A stretch of 64,000 bases of DNA, taken from assembly GCF_009664835.1 (NCBI RefSeq), contig NZ_CP045929.1, positions 434,001-498,000 of the forward strand, in the 5' to 3' direction. Shown here in pieces: positions 56,970 to 64,000 of the stretch. Below the pieces are notes generated by a model that had not been told where the DNA came from, searched no databases, and saw only the letters and a list, made by a program, of their open reading frames with translations. Origin of the DNA: Allosaccharopolyspora coralli. Its GTDB lineage: Bacteria; Actinomycetota; Actinomycetes; Mycobacteriales; Pseudonocardiaceae. The translations under genes and the position numbers were made by a program. Each line of letters opens with the position of its first letter. Position 1 is the stretch's first letter.

Positions 56970-58283
56970 TCAGGCGCGGCGGGCGGTGCCCTCGCTCTTG
57001 CCGGTGTCCTCGGTGGACGCCTCGGGAGTCGACTCCGGCTGTTCCGCCTCGGCCGCGCGGGCCGTTTCCTGCGCCTGCCTGCGCCGACGCGCTCTCTTGG
57101 ACTCGCCGGGCGGCGCCACGGCCGGAGCGGTCTCGGACGTGGAGCCGTCTTCGGACGCCTGCTCCGTGGCGGACGCGTCGGCAGGTTCCGGCTCTTCGGC
57201 CGCTGCCCTTTCGGAAGCTGAGTCTTCGGGACCAGCTTCTTCGGAGGCGGCTTCCTCGGAGATTGGCTCGTCGGCGACCGGGGATTCGGCAGCCCTCGTC
57301 GTCGCAGAGTCCTCGGATGTCTCCGGCTCGGCAGTGGAATCCGCAGTGGACTCTTCCGGGGCGTCGGAGCCGGAAGCCGCAGTGACGTCCTCGGCCGGGG
57401 GCGCGTCGCTGCGCTGCTCGGCGGCCGGCGGGATCTCCGTCGAGCCGCGCCCCCACCGCCACCAGCGCGGCCGCCGGGTGCGCGGTTCGCCAGCATCGGC
57501 GGGTGCCTCGGCGGCGGGGATGGGCTGGCGCAGGAGACGGGCCACTTCGCCGCGCAGGTGAACGAAGGTCTCCGACTCGCGGGTCGAGATCTGGTCCCGC
57601 TCGCGGCCGAGGTCGACGGGCAGTTCGGCGACGATCGAGGCGGGCGAGGTGGACAGCACCAGGATCCGGTCGCCGAGGTAGACGCTCTCGTCGATGTCGT
57701 GGGTGACCAGCAGCACCGTGGTGTCCTGCTCGCGGCGCACGCGCAGCAGCAGGTCCTCCAGTTCGAAGCGGGTCTGGGCGTCCACGGAGGCGAACGGTTC
57801 GTCCATCAGCAGCAGCGCCGGACGACACGCCAGTGCTCGCGCGATCGCGACGCGTTGCTGCATGCCGCCGGAGAGCTGCCACGGGTACTTCGTCGCCGAG
57901 GCGTCCAACCCCACCGAGGCCAGCGTCTCGGTCGCCCGCTCCCGCCGTTCGGTGCGGCTCAAGCCCCTGGCACGCAGCGGGAACTCGACGTTGCCGCGCA
58001 CCGTCATCCACGGGAACAGCGAACGCCCGTAGTCCTGGAACACCACCGCGAGGTCCTCGGGAACGCTCGTGACGAGGTCGCCGTGCAGCCGGACCTCGCC
58101 GGTGGTCGGTTCGAGCAGGTGGGCGATCGCCCGGAGCAGGGTCGACTTGCCGCACCCGGACGGTCCGACGATGCAGGTCAACTCGCCTGCTTCGACGCGG
58201 AAGCTCAGGTCGGATACGGCCGTGTGCCCGTTGGCGCCTGCGTAGGTGTGGCCGAGTCCGGTCACGTCGAGCATGGTCGGCAC
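56970..58283 (-). CDS. ABC transporter ATPase (nitrate/sulfonate/taurine type) with long acidic tail
   Basis: This 437-aa cytoplasmic ATPase drives the importer. The first 255 residues are a normal SsuB/TauB-type nucleotide-binding domain: Walker A GPSGCGKST (40-48), Q-loop VFQDYGRSLFPW, signature LSGGMQQR, Walker B ALLLMDEP and H-loop VTHDIDE. The remaining roughly 180 residues are an Ala/Glu/Ser/Pro-rich acidic extension with no known domain, ending with a basic patch (KRARRRRQ). GTG 58283 follows GGAG by 6 nt; ATG 58274 is the alternative. It is the last gene of an SBP-permease-permease-ATPase operon. Confidence 0.9.
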   Translation of the reverse strand: MPTMLDVTGLGHTYAGANGHTAVSDLSFRVEAGELTCIVGPSGCGKSTLLRAIAHLLEPTTGEVRLHGDLVTSVPEDLAVVFQDYGRSLFPWMTVRGNVEFPLRARGLSRTERRERATETLASVGLDASATKYPWQLSGGMQQRVAIARALACRPALLLMDEPFASVDAQTRFELEDLLLRVRREQDTTVLLVTHDIDESVYLGDRILVLSTSPASIVAELPVDLGRERDQISTRESETFVHLRGEVARLLRQPIPAAEAPADAGEPRTRRPRWWRWGRGSTEIPPAAEQRSDAPPAEDVTAASGSDAPEESTADSTAEPETSEDSATTRAAESPVADEPISEEAASEEAGPEDSASERAAAEEPEPADASATEQASEDGSTSETAPAVAPPGESKRARRRRQAQETARAAEAEQPESTPEASTEDTGKSEGTARRA

Positions 58284-58305
58284 GGAAGGCTCCAGGTTCG
58301 TTCGG

Positions 58306-59112
58306 TCAGTCGGGGGGCCGAGTCGCGCCGAGGACGGTGCGCTCGACCGCGAGCAGGGCGGTGTTGAGCAGGTTGCCGAGGACTCCGAGCAACACGATCC
58401 CCGCCCACAGCCGGGTGTAGTCGAAGTCGTACTGGGCGAGCTGCATGGCATGGCCGATGCCGTCGGTGGCGCCGACGAGCTCGGAGATGACCATCATGAT
58501 CAGCGCCAGGGCGAGGCTGATCCGCAGACCCGCGAAGATCTTCGGCAGCGCGCTCGGCAGCACGACGTCGAGGATCCAGTACGTCCGGGGGAGACGGAAC
58601 GCGCGCGCGGTCTCGACCTTGACGGCGTCGACCGAGCGTGCCCCGTCGGCGCTGTTGAGCAGGATCGGCCACACGCAGCCGAACACGATCGTGGCGAGCT
58701 GCATGCGGGGGCCGATGGAGAACAGCACGAGGAACACCGGCACCAGCGCGGGCGGCGGGATCGCACGCATGAACGACAACAGCGGGCCGACGTAGGCCAG
58801 CGCGGCCTGCGAACGGCCGAGCAGCAACCCGCCCGCGACACCGAGCACCGCCGCCACCAGCCATCCGGTCAGCAGCCGGGTCACGCTCGGCACGATCTCG
58901 GTAAACGCCGCGTCGGTCAGCAAACCCTGGGACAGGGGCCCGCTGAACCAGGCGTCGACGCCGGAGCCCACGATCGCCACCGGCGTCGGGAAGAACGGGC
59001 TCCCGATCTGCGCGGCGGCCCATTGCCAGAGCAGGACGGCCACGACGACCACCGTCCACCGCTGCACGAACCCGCTCAGTGCTCGGCGGGGAGCCGCGAC
59101 CACTGTCGTCAT
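58306..59112 (-). CDS. ABC transporter permease (SsuC/TauC type) 2
   Basis: This 268-aa inner-membrane permease has about six helices and the EAA loop ETARAFRLPRTYWILDVVLP, which contacts the ATPase. The family covers nitrate, sulfonate, taurine and thiamine-precursor importers. ATG 59112 overlaps the upstream permease stop (ATGA). The two dissimilar permeases probably form a heterodimer. Confidence 0.9.
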   Translation of the reverse strand: MTTVVAAPRRALSGFVQRWTVVVVAVLLWQWAAAQIGSPFFPTPVAIVGSGVDAWFSGPLSQGLLTDAAFTEIVPSVTRLLTGWLVAAVLGVAGGLLLGRSQAALAYVGPLLSFMRAIPPPALVPVFLVLFSIGPRMQLATIVFGCVWPILLNSADGARSVDAVKVETARAFRLPRTYWILDVVLPSALPKIFAGLRISLALALIMMVISELVGATDGIGHAMQLAQYDFDYTRLWAGIVLLGVLGNLLNTALLAVERTVLGATRPPD

Positions 59113-59873
59113 GTCGCCGCCCCCGCGGGAGCCCAGGTCACCCAGCGGCGCTGAGCACCGGCCATCCCGGCGTTGACCAGGTAGCCGAGGATCCCGGCGA
59201 GCACCGTGCCCGCCATGACCTGATCCATGCGTCCGCCTCCGCTGCCTGCGATGAAGATGAACTGGCCGAGTCCGCCCGCGCCGCCCGCGAGCATCTCGAC
59301 GCTGATGAGCACGATCAGCGCGGTGCTCGCCGCCAGCCGCAGCCCGGTGAGCACGAACGGCGCCACACTGGGCAACTGCACCCGCAGCAGCACGAGATGC
59401 CGGGGCAGGTTGAACGCCCGAGCGGTCTCGACGTGCTGGCCGTCGATCTCCCGCAGCGCGTACATCGTGTTGAACAGCAGCGGCCACACCGCCGCGTACA
59501 CGGCGAGCAGGATCTTCGACTCCGGTCCACTGCCGATCGCCACCAGCACGAGGGGGATCAACGCGACCGACGGGATCGGACGCAGGAAGTCCACCAGCGA
59601 GCCGACCGCGGTCCGCAACACCGGCACGCTGCCGAGCAGCAGCCCACCGGGGATCGCGACGACCGCGGCCAGACCCATCGCGATGGCCCACGCCAGCACG
59701 GTGGCGATCACGTCGAGCACGAAGTCCCGCTCGCCGAGCAGCCGAACGAGTTCGGTGAGCACGACCGACGGCGGCGGCAGGTACTCCTGCGGTGCGAGGC
59801 CGGAGCGGGCGACGAGTTCACACAGCACGAGGAACACGGCCACGCCGACCACACTGCGGAGATGATTCCGCAT
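59109..59873 (-). CDS. ABC transporter permease (SsuC/TauC type) 1
   Basis: This 254-aa permease has about six helices and the EAA loop ETARAFNLPRHLVLLRVQLP. It resembles the neighbouring permease in layout but with modest identity, as in heterodimeric importers. Its start lies about 30 bp after the substrate-binding-protein stop on the same strand, and its stop overlaps the next gene. Confidence 0.9.
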   Translation of the reverse strand: MRNHLRSVVGVAVFLVLCELVARSGLAPQEYLPPPSVVLTELVRLLGERDFVLDVIATVLAWAIAMGLAAVVAIPGGLLLGSVPVLRTAVGSLVDFLRPIPSVALIPLVLVAIGSGPESKILLAVYAAVWPLLFNTMYALREIDGQHVETARAFNLPRHLVLLRVQLPSVAPFVLTGLRLAASTALIVLISVEMLAGGAGGLGQFIFIAGSGGGRMDQVMAGTVLAGILGYLVNAGMAGAQRRWVTWAPAGAAT

Positions 59874-59902
59874 CGTTGACGATCCGTCCGTTACGCGCGT
59901 GA

Positions 59903-60940
59903 TCAGTTCTCGGGAGGAGCCTGGAACAGCAGCGGCTCCACCTGGAAGTTCGGCGGCAGCTCGCCGTTGGCCTGCATCAGCTCCGCGACCCGCTGGAGCC
60001 GTCCGGCTTCGAGCGTGGTCGGGAACACGCCGAGCCGGACCAGCGCGGCCGTCTTCTCGTTGATCTTGGCGTAGGACGGCAGCACGTTCTCGACCTGGGC
60101 GCGGTCCTGGCTGGCCTCGGTCTGGGCGCGGGTCATCACCCGCTGGAAGGCCGCCGCGGTCTTCGGGTTCTCCTCGACGAATTTCTGGGTGCCCGCGTAG
60201 CCGGCGATCGGGATGTCGGCGGTCGGGCCGGTGGCGGTGTCGACGAGGGTCTTCGCGCCGAGCTGGTTGGCCTGGGAGATGAACGGCTCGATCATCGAGG
60301 CGGCCTGGACGTCACCGCGCTGCAGGGCGGCAGGCATGTCCGGGAACGGCATGACGACGAACTCGACGTCCTCGGGCTGCACGCCGCGGGTCTGCATGGC
60401 GGCGATCAGGCTCAGTTCGTTGAGGTTCTTGCGCGTGTTGACGGCGACCTTCTTCTTGCCGTCCTTGAGGTCGCTGACCTTCTCGACGCCGTTGCCCGGC
60501 ATGGTCATCGTCAGGAACATGCCGTCGTCCGCCTGGTAGCCGTCCGAGACGATCTTGAGGTCGAGGATCTGTTCCTGCTGGGCCTTGAAGAACGACACCC
60601 AGTTGCCGAAGGTCACGTCGAGTTCGCCGTTGGCCAGCAGCGGGATACCGGCGGCGCCACCCTGAATGGGCTGGAGTTCGACCTCGAGGCCGGCCTCCTT
60701 GAAGTAGCCGCGCTGGATGGCCATGTGCAGCGGCGCCACGTCGATGGCGGGCATGGTGCCGACGGTGATCTTGGACTTCTCCAGGCCGCCGGTCCCGGAA
60801 CCGCCCTCGTCGGCTTCGGAGCCGCTGAGCAGGCCACAGCCCGACGCGAGGAACAACAGACAGGTCGTCGCAACAGCGAGAAACATCCTCGACACCGGTC
60901 TACGGGTTACGTGACCGATTCGGACGTCGGGTCGATGCAT
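59903..60940 (-). CDS. ABC transporter substrate-binding lipoprotein (NMT1/SsuA type)
   Basis: This 345-aa lipoprotein has a signal peptide ending in the lipobox LASGC (Cys35) and a periplasmic-binding fold of the NMT1/SsuA/TauA group (ITVGTMPAIDVAPLHMAIQR, then YFKEAGLEVELQPIQGG). It delivers an anionic or aromatic nutrient to the permeases; taurine, sulfonate, nitrate and pyrimidine precursors are all possible, and there is no TPP riboswitch to suggest a thiamine link. GTG or ATG starts further in (residues 11 and 19) would still keep the signal peptide. It leads the operon. Confidence 0.88.
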   Translation of the reverse strand: MHRPDVRIGHVTRRPVSRMFLAVATTCLLFLASGCGLLSGSEADEGGSGTGGLEKSKITVGTMPAIDVAPLHMAIQRGYFKEAGLEVELQPIQGGAAGIPLLANGELDVTFGNWVSFFKAQQEQILDLKIVSDGYQADDGMFLTMTMPGNGVEKVSDLKDGKKKVAVNTRKNLNELSLIAAMQTRGVQPEDVEFVVMPFPDMPAALQRGDVQAASMIEPFISQANQLGAKTLVDTATGPTADIPIAGYAGTQKFVEENPKTAAAFQRVMTRAQTEASQDRAQVENVLPSYAKINEKTAALVRLGVFPTTLEAGRLQRVAELMQANGELPPNFQVEPLLFQAPPEN

Positions 60941-61498
60941 GGTGGGATCGCTCTCTCACGTGAACGGGCGGGCCTGGCGGACGTGGTGAACAGAGGCACT
61001 CTCCTGGGTCGATACTCGAAGCGTCAACCTACGAGTAGGTGAGTGCCCTGCGGCTTTGGTCACTTTCTGCAAGCGGCAGCGGGGGCCACACGGCTACCGG
61101 AGTCGCTTTCGGACAGTCGTGCGTCCTAACAGGTGAGAGCGGCATCACAGACTCCCGGGTTGTTTCCCACATTTTCACTGAGCGGTTCGCGCGGCTTGGA
61201 CACTCTCCGTGCGTGAGCATTTCTCGTCACGGGCGTCGCGCAGTCGCCCTGATCGGGGGATCATTGCCCCTGATGCGCTACGGACCGTGGGTCGACCCGC
61301 TTCCCCCTCGGTGCTGGTCGCCAGTACGCTGAGCCCGCAGTGGGGAGCAGGCTGGCCCTGGTCCGGCAGCCTGCCGACGAGGGAGCCCCATCTTGTTCCC
61401 TTGTCGCTGAGCTGCAAATATGAGCTGTTCGTGTCGGCAGTCCCCCGAGGTCGGCACGGGAAACGCCCCATCGCGCTGTCGGAGTGAGGAAGCCCGGA
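60941..61498. other. Divergent intergenic region, no gene recognised
   Basis: The 558 bp between the substrate-binding protein and the sensor kinase contain only short frames with weak coding character on both strands. A small CCTAC/GTAGG inverted repeat lies at about 61027-61040. Promoters for both genes must lie here, but none can be assigned with confidence. Confidence 0.4.
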
Positions 61499-64000
61499 GT
61501 GGCCCGAGCAGAGAGTGGTCCCGATCGGCTCAACGTCGACGGGACAGCAGGTGCGCAGCCCCCCCGAACGGGCGATGACTCTGCTACTGACGGTAAGCGT
61601 TCCGTGACGCTCGGAAGCGGCGGTTTCTCCGCGCGTCCGGGCGAGGGCGACGGGGGGTCACGCTGGCAGCTTCGCCACTGGCGGTTGCGGACGAAGCTGC
61701 TCACGGTCCTGCTCGTCCCGTCGATCGCGGCGGTCACGTTCGGTGCGATCCAGGTCGTCAACGACTACCAGCAGGCCGACGTACTCGAGCACAACCAGAT
61801 CCAGGTCGAGCTGGACACGCAGGCCAGTTTCCTCGCCGACCAGCTGCAGCGCGAACGTGACCTCACGGTCGACTACATCGCTTCGGGACGCAGCACGCCC
61901 CGCACCGAGCTGGACCGCCAGCGCCAGGCGGTGGACCGTTCGGTCAACGGCTTCCGGGCGAAGGTCGACGACGTCGAGACCGACCACGCCGACCACGACG
62001 CCGGTTTCGACGAGACCGCGAACAAGTTCGTGCAGGCCGCGGCGAACCTCGACCGGTTGCCGAGCCTGCGCGAGGTCGCCGACGGCAGCGCCTACCCGCC
62101 CGACGCCGCACTCCGTGCCTACACCGACTCCGTCGAGAGCCTGCTCAACCTGGGCGAACAGGGCATCACGACGTTCAACAACCCCGACCTGGTCCGGATC
62201 TACCTCGCCACCAACGCGCTCTCCCGCGTCAAGGAACAGGAGTCGATCAAGCGCGCCAGGCTCACCCAGGCGCTGCACGAAGACGGTTTCGAAGCCGCCG
62301 AACTGCGCGACTACCTCGCCGCCGACGCCCAACGCGACGCCTCGCTGACCGAGTTCCGCAAGTGGGCCACGCCCGAGCAGGTCCAGGCCTACGACGACAC
62401 CGTCACCGGTCTGCAGGTGGACCAGGCGAACAACATCGAAGAGCGCGCGATCGTCCGTTCGCAGAACGGCGAGTCGATGGGCGAACTCACCCCGGCGTCG
62501 TGGCTGCAGGCCCAGGGCGAGAAGATCGAGCGCAGCTCCACCGTCGGCCAGCAGTTGCGGGGCGCGTTGCGCACGGAGGTCGACGACTACGCCGCAGCCG
62601 CGAACACCCGGATGTGGGTCGAGGCGTCGCTCATCGTCGCCACGCTCGCGCTCGCCGGGTTCATCGCGTTGCTGGTCGCCCGGTCGCTGCTCCTGCCGCT
62701 GCGGACCCTGCGCCGCAGCGCGCTCAACGTCGCGCAGTACCGGCTGCCCGAAGCGGTTCAGGCGATCCTCAACGACGGCGCCTCCGACGCCTCGGGCCGC
62801 AAGATCGACCCCGTCCCGGTGCACACCAGGGAAGAGATCGGGCAGGTCGCGCGGTCGTTCGACCAGGTCCACGAGCAGGCGCTCAACCTCGCCGCCGAGC
62901 AGGCGTTGCTGCGCACGAACGTCAACGAGCTGTTCGTCAACCTCGCCCGCCGCTCTCAGACGCTGGTGCAGCGGCAGCTCGGGCTCATCGACACGCTGGA
63001 ACAGGACGAGCAGGACCCCGACCAGCTCAGCCAGCTCTTCGAGCTCGACCACCTCGCGACGCGCATGCGGCGAAACAACGAGAACCTGCTCATCCTCGGC
63101 GGCACCGACCTCACGCGGCGAATGATGAAGCCGGTCCCGCTCTCCGAGGTGCTCGGTGCGGCGGTCTCCGAGGTCGAGCAGTACGCCCGTGTCGCCATCG
63201 CCGAGACGCCGGAACTGGCCGTGCAGGGCCGCGCCGTCAACGACATCGTGCACCTCATCGCCGAGCTGCTGGAGAACGCCACCGTGTTCTCCAACCCGGA
63301 CACCGAGGTCGGCATCCGCACCGCCTACCGCAGGGCGGAGCTGGTCCTGGAGATCCGCGACCGGGGTGTCGGCATCGACGCCGGTGAGCTCGACGAGATC
63401 AACTATCGGCTCGGCAGGCCACCCGAGGTCGACGTCGCGGTCTCGCGGCGCATGGGTCTCTACGTCGTCTCGGTGCTGGCTCGCAGGCACAACATCGCGG
63501 TCTCGCTGGAGAACAACGCCGACCTCGAGGGCGGGGTCACCGCCACCGTGCGGATCATGGGCGAGTACGTCTCGCAGCTCACCCCGGACGGCCCGGTGCC
63601 GATGCAGGACGCCCGCGGCGGTGGCGACGAGCGCGACCCGCTGACCGAAACCGGATCGCACACCGGTCTCGCCGCCGCGTTCGGCCACGCGGGCGCCGGT
63701 GACCCCGCGCCGACCCGCGGATCCGACGCGGTCAACGGGTTCGCCCCGCAGCCCGCGTGGCAGGACGCCGGTTTCCCGACGGCCGACGACTGGGATACCG
63801 ACTACTCGGACGAGGGTCGCTGGAGCGAGACCGACGAGCAGTTGCGTCACGAGTACTCGGTGCAGGTCTCCGAGAGCGGCGGATTCGGCGCTACCGACGT
63901 GCCCCGATGGGACAGCGGCGCCGAGGACGAACCGCACGCCGGCGAACCGGAGCCCGACGAAGAGCCCACGTCCACCTCGTTGTCGCCGCTGATCGCCGGA
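61499..64000 (+). CDS. NIT-domain sensor histidine kinase (CvnA type), partial
   Basis: The frame stays open to the window edge (834 codons so far). After about 65 disordered residues come a membrane helix (about 67-87), an extracytoplasmic nitrate/nitrite-sensing-like NIT domain (about 95-350), a second helix (about 372-395), a HAMP-like region, and a kinase core with HATPase motifs ELLENATVFSNP near 591 and DRGVGIDAGELDEI near 622. The C-terminal tail is low-complexity and acidic. This layout matches CvnA kinases of actinobacterial conservons, so CvnB-C-D genes should follow. GTG 61499 has GAGGAAG about 8 nt upstream. Confidence 0.88.
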   Translation, partial: MARAESGPDRLNVDGTAGAQPPRTGDDSATDGKRSVTLGSGGFSARPGEGDGGSRWQLRHWRLRTKLLTVLLVPSIAAVTFGAIQVVNDYQQADVLEHNQIQVELDTQASFLADQLQRERDLTVDYIASGRSTPRTELDRQRQAVDRSVNGFRAKVDDVETDHADHDAGFDETANKFVQAAANLDRLPSLREVADGSAYPPDAALRAYTDSVESLLNLGEQGITTFNNPDLVRIYLATNALSRVKEQESIKRARLTQALHEDGFEAAELRDYLAADAQRDASLTEFRKWATPEQVQAYDDTVTGLQVDQANNIEERAIVRSQNGESMGELTPASWLQAQGEKIERSSTVGQQLRGALRTEVDDYAAAANTRMWVEASLIVATLALAGFIALLVARSLLLPLRTLRRSALNVAQYRLPEAVQAILNDGASDASGRKIDPVPVHTREEIGQVARSFDQVHEQALNLAAEQALLRTNVNELFVNLARRSQTLVQRQLGLIDTLEQDEQDPDQLSQLFELDHLATRMRRNNENLLILGGTDLTRRMMKPVPLSEVLGAAVSEVEQYARVAIAETPELAVQGRAVNDIVHLIAELLENATVFSNPDTEVGIRTAYRRAELVLEIRDRGVGIDAGELDEINYRLGRPPEVDVAVSRRMGLYVVSVLARRHNIAVSLENNADLEGGVTATVRIMGEYVSQLTPDGPVPMQDARGGGDERDPLTETGSHTGLAAAFGHAGAGDPAPTRGSDAVNGFAPQPAWQDAGFPTADDWDTDYSDEGRWSETDEQLRHEYSVQVSESGGFGATDVPRWDSGAEDEPHAGEPEPDEEPTSTSLSPLIAG

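Noticed and set aside
61039..61332. Possible small gene upstream of the sensor kinase
   Set aside because: No ribosome-binding site, no domain and weak codon bias; both strands carry equally poor short frames.
61658..63937. 759-codon frame antisense to the sensor kinase
   Set aside because: Low-complexity Val/Asp/Arg/Gly composition, whereas the plus strand encodes a coherent NIT-HAMP-HATPase kinase open to the window end.

Overview
The window is high-GC actinobacterial DNA, most likely from a Pseudonocardiaceae member (Saccharomonospora, Amycolatopsis or Prauserella type). The basis is uniformly GC-rich codon third positions, an ESX-associated EspG protein, an AfsR-type regulator, tandem secreted alpha-lytic-type proteases, a CvnA-type histidine kinase and several apparently leaderless genes with a TAGGNT -10 box 6-7 nt before the start codon. 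The order thiE/thiO-thiS-thiG, thiD, thiC, def, DUF3263, LytR_C, CDC48-like AAA, pssA, psd, moeA, groEL2 parallels the Mycobacterium tuberculosis block around Rv0414c-Rv0440 as I recall it, so much of this is an old conserved chromosomal neighbourhood with lineage-specific insertions.

Layout. 0-7 kb: AfsR/SARP regulator, GDSL esterase, and a proline-rich protein translationally coupled to EspG; the proline-rich gene carries a one-base frameshift in a 15-bp repeat. 7-11 kb: DUF3159 membrane protein and an aminosugar module (GlcNAc-kinase-like protein, SIS sugar-phosphate enzyme, DasR-like GntR regulator with a dre-like operator between the divergent pair). 11-13.6 kb: two tandem secreted serine proteases. 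13.8-21.9 kb: thiamine biosynthesis (thiE, thiOSG, thiD, thiC) with two TPP riboswitches, and a FUSC transporter. 22-24 kb: two Uma2 genes from a tandem duplication that also copied the 5' end of thiC with its riboswitch, now decayed, then def. 24-38 kb: DUF3263, LytR_C, AAA ATPase, pssA, psd, M48 peptidase, moeA, AIM24, cold-shock protein, Ser/Thr kinase and groEL with two CIRCE operators. 38-41 kb: GH84 lipoprotein, PspC-like and SUFU-domain proteins. 41-49.7 kb: form II CoxL-type molybdenum hydroxylase cluster with MoxR, VWA and XdhC maturation genes and CoxG. 49.7-51.6 kb: an accessory islet with a broken methyltransferase, a vapBC module between imperfect direct repeats and an HTH remnant. 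51.6-61 kb: menC, second SUFU protein, XPB helicase, TetR/VOC pair, DUF2795 and a nitrate/sulfonate-type ABC importer. 61.5 kb to the end: an NIT-domain sensor kinase running off the window.

Intergenic DNA is rich in repeats. I see three families: (1) a roughly 140-bp structured element with four full copies and several remnants, whose 17-bp stem is conserved by compensatory changes; (2) a roughly 50-bp inverted repeat with GCGAACGGCAC arms, five copies; (3) a roughly 60-bp element pairing a perfect palindrome with two TGTCCACA (DnaA-box-like) motifs, two copies. These are the most unusual signals in the window.
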